Of a DNA stretch of 12,748 nt, positions 1 through 7,792 are shown piece by piece. Both the position numbers and the translations under genes were made by a program. Each line of letters opens with the position of its first letter. Within the stretch, counting starts at the first letter, position 1. Source of the stretch: an uncultured bacterium (GTDB lineage Bacteria; Bacillota_I; Bacilli_A; RF39; UBA660); NCBI GenBank assembly GCA_905215635.1, contig CAJMQX010000009.1, positions 1-12,748 on the forward strand, written 5' to 3'. The notes under the pieces are model-generated. The model saw nothing but the letters and a program-made list of their open reading frames with translations, was not told the DNA's origin and searched no databases.

Positions 1-1307
1 TGAAAAATAAGTTAATTTTTTTATCTAAGATGAGTTTAGAAAAAAAAATTAAAACGAAGTGGTTTTTGATAGCTAATTTAATTTTTGCTATTTTAATAGT
101 AGGACTTATTAATATTGATTCTGTAATAAAAGTTTTTGGCGGAGATTTTAATGAAACTCAAGAAATTTTAGTTATTGATGAGATGAATACTTTCGATGAA
201 CTTAAGACAAGCTATTTAATGTATCAAAAGTATGTTAGTGATTATGATGATGTTACATTTACTAAATATGATAAGAGTTATGAAGAAGGAGAAAAAGAAG
301 TAAAAGATAATGATAAAGTTTTATTAGTTATAACTTCGAATGATGAAAATTATTTGAAAGCAAAAATAATTAGTAATCAATCACTTAGTAAAATAACTAG
401 TACACTTCTATCTTCAGCACTAACTTCAGTAAAGAGTGAAGCTCTTTTAAAAGAATATAATATTTCTAGTGAAATGTATCAAAAGATTAATTCAGGCATT
501 GATATTGAAAATGTTGTGCTAGATGAAGAAAATAGTGAAGATAATTTAGCAGTTGCTAGTGTTATGCAAATATTAATGTTACCAATATTTATGCTTATTA
601 TGTTTTTGGTACAAATGATTGGAGCAGAAGTAAATGAAGAGAAGTCTACTAAGAGTATGGAAATTATTATTTCTAATGTAAGTCCTAAAATTCATTTTAT
701 GTCTAAAGTTATCTCTTCAAATTTATTTGTAATTATTCAAGGATTGTTATTGATAGTTTATGTTGTTATAGGTGTAGTACTTAGATATATTTTATGTGGT
801 GGATCTTTAATGGGAGAGTTTGATTCAGAAATTACTGATGTAGTTAGTTCTTTGTCTTTAGCGGGAGTTACTAATACTTTAAGTTACATGATACCAATAA
901 TTTTAATTATGATGCTTTTAACATTTGTAGCTTATTCATTATTAGCAGGTGTACTTGCTAGTATGACTACTAACTTAGAAGATTTTCAGCAATTACAAAC
1001 ACCAATTGTAATTGTGTCTTTAGCAGGATATTATTTATCAATGATGGCTGGTTTCTTTAAAGGAAGCTTATTCGTTAGAATAATGAGTTATATTCCATTT
1101 GTATCAGTTATGTTGACACCTACATTATATGTAATGGGAGAGATAACTTTATATGATTTAATAGGTAGTATAGTACTTTTAATAGGAACAATATATTTAC
1201 TTATAAAATATGGACTTAGAATTTATAAAGTAGGAATTTTAAATTATTCACAAAGTGGACTTTGGAAGAAAATGTTTAAAGCTATAAAAGAAAAGCCAGT
1301 AGAGTAG
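1..1307 (+). CDS. ABC-2 type (NatB-like) transporter permease, 5' edge cut
   Basis: Integral membrane subunit of an ABC exporter of the NatB/ABC-2 family; an ATPase partner would be expected just upstream, outside the window. The frame is open to the left edge. The first two bases are TG and the next in-frame residues read KNKLIFLSK before Met at 30, so the true ATG very probably begins one base before the window. Numbering from the Met at 30, there is a membrane segment at about 11-28, a large extracytoplasmic domain at about 30-172, then about six segments between 173 and 393. The motif GAEVNEEKSTKSMEIIISNV (198-217) matches the EEK...EII..S.SP signature of NatB permeases, and the tail YSQSGLWKKMF (406-416) is also family-typical. 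The substrate is unknown; NatAB exports Na+, but many relatives export peptides or drugs. The stop lies 5 bp before the recombinase gene. Confidence 0.88.
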   Translation, partial: KNKLIFLSKMSLEKKIKTKWFLIANLIFAILIVGLINIDSVIKVFGGDFNETQEILVIDEMNTFDELKTSYLMYQKYVSDYDDVTFTKYDKSYEEGEKEVKDNDKVLLVITSNDENYLKAKIISNQSLSKITSTLLSSALTSVKSEALLKEYNISSEMYQKINSGIDIENVVLDEENSEDNLAVASVMQILMLPIFMLIMFLVQMIGAEVNEEKSTKSMEIIISNVSPKIHFMSKVISSNLFVIIQGLLLIVYVVIGVVLRYILCGGSLMGEFDSEITDVVSSLSLAGVTNTLSYMIPIILIMMLLTFVAYSLLAGVLASMTTNLEDFQQLQTPIVIVSLAGYYLSMMAGFFKGSLFVRIMSYIPFVSVMLTPTLYVMGEITLYDLIGSIVLLIGTIYLLIKYGLRIYKVGILNYSQSGLWKKMFKAIKEKPVE

Positions 1308-1312
1308 ATATT

Positions 1313-2191
1313 ATGAAGTATATCAATGATTTTTTAGAATATATAGAAGTTATTAAAAAACATAGTAAAAATACAATTATAAATTATCAAGGTGATATAG
1401 TAGATTTTTTTGAATATGTTAACCATGATATTTTAAATATTTCAAAAGATAATGTTAGTGAATATTTGAATAAACTTTATGAAGAAAAACTTAGTAAAAG
1501 TTCAATAGCAAGAAAGCTTACTAGTTTAAGAATGTTTTATGATTATTTAGTTGATATGAATATAACAGAAGAAAATTGTTTTAAAAGTATTAAAAATCCT
1601 AAAAAAGATAAAGTGTTACCAAAACTAGTTAAAGATAATGATGTTCAGAAAATGTTTTTAATTCCTGATACGAGAAAAGCAATTGGACAGAGAAATTTAC
1701 TTGTTATTAGAATGCTGTATGCTACTGGTATAAGAGTATCAGAATTAGTTGATATAAAAATTAAAGATATTAATATATATGACCATACGATAAGAATAAT
1801 GGGTAAAGGTAGTAAAGAGAGAATGGTTATCTTTGGGGAATATACTGAAGATGATTTGAAGAAATATTTAAAAGATGGTCGTAAGGAATTAGATAAAAAA
1901 CATAGTGAATATTTGCTACTTAATAAAGATGGAAATAAGTTAAGTGATAGATATGTTAGAAAAATAATCGACGATATTATTATAAAAGCTAGTATTGAAA
2001 TGCATGTTAGTCCACATATGTTAAGGCATACTTTTGCAACTCAAATGCTTAATAATGGAGCAGATTTAGTTTGTGTAAAAGACTTATTAGGACATGAATC
2101 TCTTAATACCACTAGTATTTATACACATGTATCAGATGATAAGATTAGAGAAATATATGAAATGGCTCATCCAAGAGCACATAAAGAGTAG
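1313..2191 (+). CDS. Site-specific tyrosine recombinase, XerC/XerD family
   Basis: Chromosome-dimer resolution type integrase, 292 residues, close to the usual length of about 300. The N-terminal SAM-like core-binding domain covers roughly 1-95 and the catalytic domain 105-285. The full catalytic set is visible: Arg141 (ATGIRVSEL), Lys165 (MGKGSKER), His235 and Arg238 (HMLRHTFAT), His261 (LLGHESL) and nucleophile Tyr270 (SIYTHVS). The C-terminal AHPRA motif (285-289) is shared by XerC and XerD, so I do not choose between them. It starts 5 bp after the permease stop with no strong Shine-Dalgarno sequence, which suggests translational coupling. No phage or integron genes are nearby, which favours a housekeeping Xer over a mobile-element integrase. 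I found no convincing dif site in the window. Confidence 0.9.
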   Translation: MKYINDFLEYIEVIKKHSKNTIINYQGDIVDFFEYVNHDILNISKDNVSEYLNKLYEEKLSKSSIARKLTSLRMFYDYLVDMNITEENCFKSIKNPKKDKVLPKLVKDNDVQKMFLIPDTRKAIGQRNLLVIRMLYATGIRVSELVDIKIKDINIYDHTIRIMGKGSKERMVIFGEYTEDDLKKYLKDGRKELDKKHSEYLLLNKDGNKLSDRYVRKIIDDIIIKASIEMHVSPHMLRHTFATQMLNNGADLVCVKDLLGHESLNTTSIYTHVSDDKIREIYEMAHPRAHKE

Positions 2192-2211
2192 TTTATATAA
2201 GGAGTGAAATA

Positions 2212-2826
2212 ATGGCAAAACTATATTATAAATATGGAGCAATGAAAAGCGGTAAAACAACAGATATAATAAAGACATATTATAATTATCAAGAGAAAGG
2301 ACTTAAAGTTTTAATTGTGAAACCTGGTGATGATAAGAAGGCTGGTGGTAGTATTCTTAGTAGATCTGGATCTTCACTTGAATGTGATTATGTAGTAGGA
2401 AAAGATGAGAATATTTATTATTTGATAGCTAATCATATAATAGAAAATAATTTAGATTGTATTATTGTTGATGAAGCACAGTTTTTAACTGAAAAACAAG
2501 TAGATGAATTATCTGATGTGGTAGATAATTTAGATATTCCAGTACTTTGTTATGGACTTAGAGCTGATGCATTTACACATTTATTTCCGGGAAGCAAGAG
2601 ATTGTTTGAAATAGCAGATGTAATTGAAGAGTTAAAAGCAATATGTGTATGTAAATCAAAAGCTACATATAATTTAAGACTTAATAGAATTGATGGTGAA
2701 TTAGTTCCAGTATTTTTTGGAGAACAGGTATCGATAGATGGAATTGATGCTGAATATGATTCTGTATGCCGTGTATGCTATAAGAAATTAAAGAAAGATA
2801 TTATAAAATATAAAGATAATAAATAG
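2212..2826 (+). CDS. tdk: Thymidine kinase, E. coli-like type
   Basis: Phosphorylates thymidine (and deoxyuridine) with ATP in pyrimidine salvage; cytosolic. The Walker A motif GAMKSGKT is at residues 9-16. The DEAQ motif (87-90) carries the probable catalytic Glu88. CYGLRADAF (113-121) is the family segment after the Walker B strand. Four cysteines, C145, C147, C186 and C189, form a likely structural zinc site (CxC and CxxC). The overall pattern (AMxxGKT, YNYQEKG, CYGLR, ICxC) resembles the E. coli Tdk type more than the B. subtilis type. At 204 residues it is full length. The Shine-Dalgarno AAGGAG (2199-2204) is well placed. The gene is third in a row after the permease and recombinase and is followed by a terminator. 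Confidence 0.93.
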   Translation: MAKLYYKYGAMKSGKTTDIIKTYYNYQEKGLKVLIVKPGDDKKAGGSILSRSGSSLECDYVVGKDENIYYLIANHIIENNLDCIIVDEAQFLTEKQVDELSDVVDNLDIPVLCYGLRADAFTHLFPGSKRLFEIADVIEELKAICVCKSKATYNLRLNRIDGELVPVFFGEQVSIDGIDAEYDSVCRVCYKKLKKDIIKYKDNK

Positions 2827-2844
2827 TTTTGTTAACTAGAAGTA

Positions 2845-2888
2845 AAAAGTCATGTTTTAAAATAAATTTTAGAACATGACTTTTGTTT
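2845..2888 (+). terminator. Intrinsic terminator after tdk
   Basis: Arms 2845-2862 and 2867-2884 form an 18-bp stem with one G-U pair around a 4-base loop (TAAA), followed by TTTTGTTT. The A-run on the left arm could also give a U-tail on the other strand. It closes the permease-recombinase-tdk unit and isolates it from ppdK. Confidence 0.85.
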
Positions 2889-2962
2889 GAAATTACTTTA
2901 GTTAAATCTTTTTAATTATTTTAAAAAGTAGTTAAATAGATGTAAATTTTTTAAATAATTAT

Positions 2963-2990
2963 TGATAAATTATACTTATTTTGATATGAT
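2963..2990 (+). promoter_or_regulatory. Extended -10 sigma-A promoter of ppdK
   Basis: The -35 TTGATA (2963-2968) and -10 TATGAT (2985-2990) are separated by 16 bp, with an extended -10 TG at 2982-2983. The predicted start near 2997 gives a leader of about 23 bases that contains the ribosome binding site AGGAAAGGA (3002-3010). Confidence 0.75.
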
Positions 2991-3019
2991 TGAAAGTGCA
3001 TAGGAAAGGATTGATATAT

Positions 3020-5644
3020 ATGAAGTATGTTTATGCGTTTAAAGAAGGAAATGCTAGTATGAGAAACTTACTTGGTGGTAAAGGTGCTAACTTAGCAGAA
3101 ATGACTGTTTTAGGATTACCAATACCTCAAGGATTTACAGTTACAACAGAAGCATGTACTGAATACTACAATCAAGGAAAGAAAATTTCTTCAGAGATTG
3201 AAAAACAAATTTTTGATGCTTTAGCAGAGCTAGAAAAATTACAAGGTAAGAAGTTTGGAGATGTTAATGATCCATTACTTGTATCTGTTAGAAGTGGTGC
3301 TAGAGCTAGTATGCCAGGTATGATGGATACTATCTTAAATTTGGGACTAAATGATGAGGCAGTTGAAGGATTTGCTAAAAAAACAAATAATCCTAGATTT
3401 GCATATGATAGCTATCGTAGATTTATTCAAATGTATTCTGACGTAGTTATGGAAGTTAATAAATCTTTCTTTGAAAAGATTATTGATGAATTAAAAGAAG
3501 AAAAAGGAATTAAATATGATACTGAACTTACAGTTGAAGATTTAAAAGAATTAGTTAAGAGATTTAAAAAAGTATATAGTGATCACATGAATGGTGAAGA
3601 ATTCCCACAAGATGCTAAAACACAACTTATGGGGGCTGTTAAAGCTGTATTTAGATCATGGGATAACCCAAGAGCAATCGTATATCGTAGAATGAATGAT
3701 ATTCCTGGTGATTGGGGAACTGCTGTAAATGTTCAAGCAATGGTATTTGGCAATATGGGTAATACTTCTGGAACAGGAGTAGCATTTACTCGTAATCCAT
3801 CTACTGGAGAAAAAGGTATTTATGGTGAATACTTAATTAATGCTCAAGGAGAAGATGTTGTTGCAGGTGTTAGAACACCACAACCAATTACAAAACTTGA
3901 AGAAGATTTACCAGAATGCTATAAAGAATTTATAGAGATAGCTACTAAACTTGAAAATCATTATAAAGATATGCAAGATATGGAATTTACTATTCAAGAA
4001 GGTAAATTATATTTCTTACAAACAAGAAATGGTAAGAGAACAGCTAGAGCGGCAATTAATATTGCTTGTGATTTAGTTGATGAAGGAATGATTACTCCAG
4101 AAGAAGCTATTATGAGAATAGATGCTAAAAGTCTAGATCAATTACTTCATCCAATGTTTGATACTGAAGCACTAAAAAATGGCGAAGTTATTGGTTCAGC
4201 ATTACCAGCATCTCCTGGTGCAGCTGCAGGTAAGGTATACTTTACAGCAGAAGAAGCTAAGAAACATGGTAAGGGCGGTCTTGGAGAAAGAGTTATTCTT
4301 GTTAGACTTGAAACAACACCAGAAGATATTGAAGGAATGGTAGCTAGTCAAGGAGTTCTTACAGTTCGTGGAGGAATGACAAGCCATGCAGCAGTAGTAG
4401 CTCGTGGTATGGGAACTTGCTGTGTATCAGGATGTGGAGAAATCGTAATTGATGAAGCAAATAAAACATTTACTTTAGGAGGACATACATTTAAAGAAGG
4501 AGACTATATTTCTTTAGATGGCTCAACAGGTAAAATTTATAATGGCGATATTAAAACAGTAGATGCAACAGTATCAGGAAACTTCGGTAGAATTATGGCA
4601 TGGGCTGATGAATTCAGAAGACTTCAAATTAGAACTAATGCTGATAATCCAAGAGATACTAAGAAAGCTATTGAACTTGGTGCAGAAGGTATTGGATTGT
4701 GCCGTACAGAACACATGTTCTTTGAAGCTGATCGTATTCCAAAAATAAGAAAGATGATTTTAGCTGAAACTGTAGAAGCTAGAGAAGCGGCTTTAAATGA
4801 ACTTATTCCTTTCCAAAAGGGTGACTTTAAAGCAATGTATAAGGAATTAAAAGGTCTACCAATGACTGTTAGATATTTAGATCCACCACTACATGAATTC
4901 TTACCTACATTAGAAGAAGATATTAAAGCTTTAGCTAAAGATATGGGAGTTACAGTAGAACATCTTAAGAATAAGATTGATGAATTACATGAATTTAACC
5001 CAATGATGGGACATAGAGGATGTCGTTTAGCAGTTACTTATCCAGAAATTGCTAAGATGCAAACAAGAGCTTTAATTGAAGCTGCTATTGAAGTATCAGA
5101 AGAAGATGGATATGATATTACTCCAGAAATTATGATACCATTAGTAGGAGAAAAGAAAGAACTTAAATTTGTTAAAGATATAGTTATTGAAGTAGCAGAA
5201 CAAGTTAAGAAAGAAAAGAAATCTGATATTCAATATCATATTGGTACAATGATTGAAATACCAAGAGCAGCACTTCTTGCTGATGAAATTGCTACAGAAG
5301 CAGAATTCTTCTCATTTGGTACAAATGACTTAACTCAGATGACATTTGGTTTCTCTAGAGATGATGCTGGTAAATTCTTAGATTCTTATTATCAAAATAA
5401 AATTTATGAATTTGATCCATTTGCTAAATTAGATCAACATGGTGTTGGAAAATTAGTTGAAATGGCTGCTAAATTAGGAAGAAAAACAAGACCAGATTTA
5501 CATTTAGGTATTTGTGGAGAACATGGCGGAGAATCTAGTTCAATAGATTTCTGTAATAAAGTAGGACTTGATTATGTATCATGCTCACCTTACAGAGTTC
5601 CTATCGCAAGATTGGCAGCAGCGCAATCACAGCTAAACAAATAG
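3020..5644 (+). CDS. ppdK: Pyruvate, phosphate dikinase
   Basis: Interconverts pyruvate + ATP + Pi and PEP + AMP + PPi; cytosolic, used by anaerobes in PPi-linked glycolysis or gluconeogenesis. At 874 residues it has the canonical length. Domains run from the N-terminal ATP-grasp region (about 1-340; GGKGANLAEM at 19-28, metal/ATP residues near Glu322 and Gln335), through the swivelling phosphohistidine domain (about 390-510, catalytic His456 in GGMTSHAAVVARG), to the PEP/pyruvate TIM barrel (about 535-870). In the barrel Arg562 (CRTEH), Arg618 (VRYLDPP), Glu746, the SFGTNDLTQ motif and the general acid Cys832 (GICGEHGG) are all present. The start at 3020 is chosen for its Shine-Dalgarno AGGAAAGGA; an in-frame TTG at 2990 sits on the last base of the -10 box. 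The gene is monocistronic, with its own promoter and terminator. No PPDK regulatory protein gene is adjacent. Confidence 0.96.
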   Translation: MKYVYAFKEGNASMRNLLGGKGANLAEMTVLGLPIPQGFTVTTEACTEYYNQGKKISSEIEKQIFDALAELEKLQGKKFGDVNDPLLVSVRSGARASMPGMMDTILNLGLNDEAVEGFAKKTNNPRFAYDSYRRFIQMYSDVVMEVNKSFFEKIIDELKEEKGIKYDTELTVEDLKELVKRFKKVYSDHMNGEEFPQDAKTQLMGAVKAVFRSWDNPRAIVYRRMNDIPGDWGTAVNVQAMVFGNMGNTSGTGVAFTRNPSTGEKGIYGEYLINAQGEDVVAGVRTPQPITKLEEDLPECYKEFIEIATKLENHYKDMQDMEFTIQEGKLYFLQTRNGKRTARAAINIACDLVDEGMITPEEAIMRIDAKSLDQLLHPMFDTEALKNGEVIGSALPASPGAAAGKVYFTAEEAKKHGKGGLGERVILVRLETTPEDIEGMVASQGVLTVRGGMTSHAAVVARGMGTCCVSGCGEIVIDEANKTFTLGGHTFKEGDYISLDGSTGKIYNGDIKTVDATVSGNFGRIMAWADEFRRLQIRTNADNPRDTKKAIELGAEGIGLCRTEHMFFEADRIPKIRKMILAETVEAREAALNELIPFQKGDFKAMYKELKGLPMTVRYLDPPLHEFLPTLEEDIKALAKDMGVTVEHLKNKIDELHEFNPMMGHRGCRLAVTYPEIAKMQTRALIEAAIEVSEEDGYDITPEIMIPLVGEKKELKFVKDIVIEVAEQVKKEKKSDIQYHIGTMIEIPRAALLADEIATEAEFFSFGTNDLTQMTFGFSRDDAGKFLDSYYQNKIYEFDPFAKLDQHGVGKLVEMAAKLGRKTRPDLHLGICGEHGGESSSIDFCNKVGLDYVSCSPYRVPIARLAAAQSQLNK

Positions 5645-5676
5645 TCTGATTGAGATACTATTAAAAAAGTTATTTT

Positions 5677-5722
5677 AAAGATTGAAATATGGTACTTTTA
5701 CCTTTATATTTCAATCTTTTTT
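5677..5722 (+). terminator. Intrinsic terminator after ppdK
   Basis: A 14-bp perfect stem, AAAGATTGAAATAT (5677-5690) with its complement at 5706-5719, encloses a smaller GGTA/TACC pairing and ends in a T-run to 5722. It lies 33 bases after the ppdK stop. Confidence 0.85.
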
Positions 5723-5940
5723 GTATAATAAAATAATTATATTAAACTTGTCTGATATAAATTATAGGATTAAGAAATATAATTTTTTCAGCGATGTCTA
5801 AATTAAAAAATATTTTAAGTTTTTAATATAATTTTGACAATTTACTATAACTTGCAATTGCTTTAAAAATATATTAAACTATATTTAGGTGAGGTTAATT
5901 AAGAAGAGTTAATATTGGAAAATTTAAAAAAGAAGTGAAA
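5723..5940. other. AT-rich intergenic stretch, no gene seen
   Basis: This is part of a stretch of about 300 bases between the ppdK stop and the next coding signal. No supported gene is visible. A consensus-like TTGACA (5834-5839) lacks a -10 at normal spacing. A weaker TTGCTT (5858-5863) to TATATT (5880-5885) pair with a 16-bp spacer is the best promoter candidate for the next gene. A strong Shine-Dalgarno-like AGGTGAGG at 5887-5894 is not followed at normal distance by a start codon of a real gene; only a seven-codon frame from TTG 5915 to TGA 5938 follows. The area looks decayed or misread rather than tightly organised. Confidence 0.4.
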
Positions 5941-5993
5941 ATGAAATATGATAGTTTAACAAATGAGGAATAGTTATAAAATTAAAAGATGAA
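5941..5993 (+). other. Probable displaced N-terminus of the next gene (frameshift)
   Basis: ATG at 5941, preceded by a Shine-Dalgarno-like AGAAGTGA, reads MKYDSLTNEE and stops at TAG 5971-5973. Shifting back one base at 5970 continues as IVIKLKDELEKN straight into the frame of the following gene. The joined text looks like a natural protein start, so a one-base loss in the A-run near 5969-5970 is the simplest explanation. No slippery heptamer is present, so programmed frameshifting is less likely. Confidence 0.5.
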
Positions 5994-6515
5994 TTGGAGA
6001 AAAATATTAAATATATTATGGCACTTGAATATATAATTCCTGTATTTAATGATTTAAATAACAAAGGAATAAAGTTATATTCAAATTTTAGAAAAACAGT
6101 TACACATGATTGTATAGAATTAATTTATTGTGCATATTTAAGAAAGATAATTCCTTTTGAAATGGCACTTACTAAGAAAAATATAAAATTATTAGCCGAA
6201 AACTTTGAATTATTTGATATAATTTTAGACCATGAGACATTTAGAACGATTGTTTTTGAACAGTTTGAAAATGATATGGAAAGAAAAAATATGTCAGAAG
6301 TTGTTAAAATATCTCAGGAATATTATGAGGATGAAAGATTAGAATTTGACATAACCGATGATGATTTTTTACCTCAATTAAATCTATTTGATGAACTAGA
6401 AAATAAAAGAATAGAATATTTTAAGATTAAAGATAAATACGAAAAAGCATTATCAATAATAATTAATAACTATGAAAAACATAACAGATTGTCAAGAATA
6501 CTAAAGCGATTATGA
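5994..6515 (+). CDS. Hypothetical helical protein, start probably disrupted
   Basis: I do not recognise this protein. The listed frame begins at TTG 5994 (173 residues) because no ATG is available before 6018, but TTG 5994 lacks a good Shine-Dalgarno sequence. The likely ancestral start is ATG 5941 in another frame, one base out of phase (see the entry at 5941). The product is mostly helical by composition, soluble, without signal peptide or membrane segment. It has an acidic stretch near 113-125 (EDERLEFDITDDD) and a basic, coiled-coil-like tail (about 130-173, ending LSRILKRL). It is the only complete gene here ending in TGA. It sits alone between the ppdK terminator and the PHP gene. It may be a living gene with an error in the sequence, a gene surviving by re-initiation, or a fresh pseudogene. 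Confidence 0.55.
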   Translation: MEKNIKYIMALEYIIPVFNDLNNKGIKLYSNFRKTVTHDCIELIYCAYLRKIIPFEMALTKKNIKLLAENFELFDIILDHETFRTIVFEQFENDMERKNMSEVVKISQEYYEDERLEFDITDDDFLPQLNLFDELENKRIEYFKIKDKYEKALSIIINNYEKHNRLSRILKRL

Positions 6516-6655
6516 GGACTAATTTGAATTTAAAATAAATGATGATTTTTTATAATGTTAACTAGTAGATATATTTTTGATGATACTATTTAGTTTTATT
6601 ATTAGAACATTTGATATTACATAATTTAAGAAATATTATAAAGGATGGTTGAACT

Positions 6656-7552
6656 ATGAAGAAAATAATAGATTTACATATACATACAACTTGTTCAGAT
6701 GGAGAATTAACTCCTAAGGAAGTAATTGATGTAGCAATAAAGAATAGAGTATCAGTTATTTCTATTACGGATCATGATACGATAGGGGCTTATAAAAAAG
6801 AATTATTTGATTATGCAAAAGATAATAATATAAGGATTATACCTGGAGTGGAAATATCTACTAAGAGTGATAAGTGCGGAATACATGTACTGGGATATAA
6901 TATTGATTTAAATAATAAAGAATTTCAAAACAAATTAGAAAAACTTCGTAATTCAAGACATGAATATTTATATCAAGTAGCAGATAAACTTAATATACTA
7001 GGATATATTATTGATGTTACCTCACTTGATAAGATTGAAGCAGTTACTAAAGCACATATAGCTTTAGATGTAATATCTAATGATAAAAATAAAGATATAT
7101 TAATGAGAGAATTTGGACATATTCCTAATAAAGGTGAGTTTATTGAGACAATTATGAATGAAGGGTGTCCAGTTTATGTTAAGAAAAATACAATAACTCC
7201 AAGAGAGGCAGTAGAATTAATAGAAGGTGCATCAGGAGTAGCAGTGTTGGCTCATCCAGTGGCTTATAAATATGAAGATAATTTGACTGATGAAGATATT
7301 GTAAATTTAGTTAATGATATGAAAGTAGGAATGATTGAAGCTAATTATGTTTATGTGGATAAAAATAATAAAAAGATTAACGAGTGTGATTATTGGAGAG
7401 AATTTGCTTATAGGTATAATTTAAAGACAACTATAGGATCTGATTTTCATAAAGATGATGGAATTAGACCGGTAATAGGTTTGATTGGAGAAGATATTAA
7501 ATTATCAGATAGTGAAATAGATAAAATAATTGCTAATTTAGAAGTGGAATAA
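6656..7552 (+). CDS. PHP-domain phosphoesterase (YciV/RNase AM-like)
   Basis: Metal-dependent hydrolase of the polymerase and histidinol phosphatase (PHP) superfamily; E. coli YciV relatives act on nucleoside 3',5'-bisphosphates and short RNA 5' ends. All metal-ligand motifs are present: HIH (8-10), Asp15, TDHD (His40), PGVEIS (Glu66), His77, KAHIALD (His134), AHP (His200) and GSDFH (Asp263, His265). An inserted helical segment at about 90-180 is typical of the YciV group. At 298 residues it is full length, with no signal peptide, so cytosolic. The Shine-Dalgarno AAGGATGG (6641-6648) lies 7 bases before ATG. It appears to be transcribed alone and has a terminator at 7616. The substrate is inferred from family only; histidinol-phosphatase is unlikely given the match to the YciV-type arrangement and the lack of his genes. 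Confidence 0.85.
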   Translation: MKKIIDLHIHTTCSDGELTPKEVIDVAIKNRVSVISITDHDTIGAYKKELFDYAKDNNIRIIPGVEISTKSDKCGIHVLGYNIDLNNKEFQNKLEKLRNSRHEYLYQVADKLNILGYIIDVTSLDKIEAVTKAHIALDVISNDKNKDILMREFGHIPNKGEFIETIMNEGCPVYVKKNTITPREAVELIEGASGVAVLAHPVAYKYEDNLTDEDIVNLVNDMKVGMIEANYVYVDKNNKKINECDYWREFAYRYNLKTTIGSDFHKDDGIRPVIGLIGEDIKLSDSEIDKIIANLEVE

Positions 7553-7615
7553 ATATAGGACATATTATTGAAAAAATAAAGATTTATCTTTCAGAAAAAT
7601 GATTAATATAGTAAT

Positions 7616-7652
7616 AGAATGAATGTATTAGTATAAATATATTCATTCTTTT
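7616..7652 (+). terminator. Intrinsic terminator after the PHP gene
   Basis: Arms 7616-7629 and 7636-7649 pair over 14 bp with one G-U, with a 6-base loop (AGTATA), followed by a short T-run to 7652 and further T-rich sequence. It lies about 60 bases after the PHP stop. Confidence 0.75.
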
Positions 7653-7704
7653 GGTATTTTAATTACTTTTTAGAGTGTTTAGGCCTAATAAATGATGGTT
7701 ATAT

Positions 7705-7733
7705 TTGACTTTTTTACAATTAAATAGTATTAT
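7705..7733 (+). promoter_or_regulatory. Sigma-A type promoter of the sigma factor gene
   Basis: TTGACT (7705-7710) and TATTAT (7728-7733) are separated by exactly 17 bp. The predicted start near 7740 gives a leader of about 53 bases, almost all of which can fold (see 7743-7783). Confidence 0.7.
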
Positions 7734-7742
7734 ATATAACTG

Positions 7743-7783
7743 CTTTTAAATGTTTCCTTGGAAATATTAATTAGATTTAAAAG
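7743..7783 (+). promoter_or_regulatory. Folded 5' leader touching the ribosome binding site
   Basis: CTTTTAAAT (7743-7751) is perfectly complementary to ATTTAAAAG (7775-7783). Inside it, GTTTC (7752-7756) pairs with GAAAT (7761-7765) around a CTTG loop, and 7766-7774 is left as a bulge. The right arm runs into the ribosome binding site AAAAGGGTGG (7779-7788, ATG at 7793), so the fold could limit initiation. The stem is mostly A-U and would be marginally stable. Regulatory function is inferred only. Confidence 0.45.
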
Positions 7784-7792
7784 GGTGGTAAT

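Noticed and set aside
1313..2191. Recombinase as evidence for a mobile element or integron
   Set aside because: Full-length Xer-type protein in a housekeeping run of genes; no attachment repeats, phage genes or gene cassettes nearby.
2990..3019. In-frame TTG upstream start for ppdK
   Set aside because: The TTG begins on the last base of the -10 box, upstream of the predicted transcript start. ATG 3020 has a proper Shine-Dalgarno sequence and gives the canonical PPDK N-terminus and length.
4202..4387. Minus-strand open frame inside ppdK
   Set aside because: It lies antisense over the highly conserved phosphohistidine domain, has no ribosome binding site, and its composition does not look like a protein.
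4563..4748. Plus-strand out-of-frame open frame inside ppdK
   Set aside because: Shadow of the PEP-binding domain coding sequence; no start signals.
5794..5826. Ten-codon frame MSKLKNILSF
   Set aside because: No Shine-Dalgarno sequence and too short to support in AT-rich sequence.
6611..6639. TTGATA-17-TATTAT as a promoter for the PHP gene
   Set aside because: Spacing is ideal, but the transcript would start near 6646 and cut into the ribosome binding site AAGGATGG. Another promoter is likely, though none stands out.
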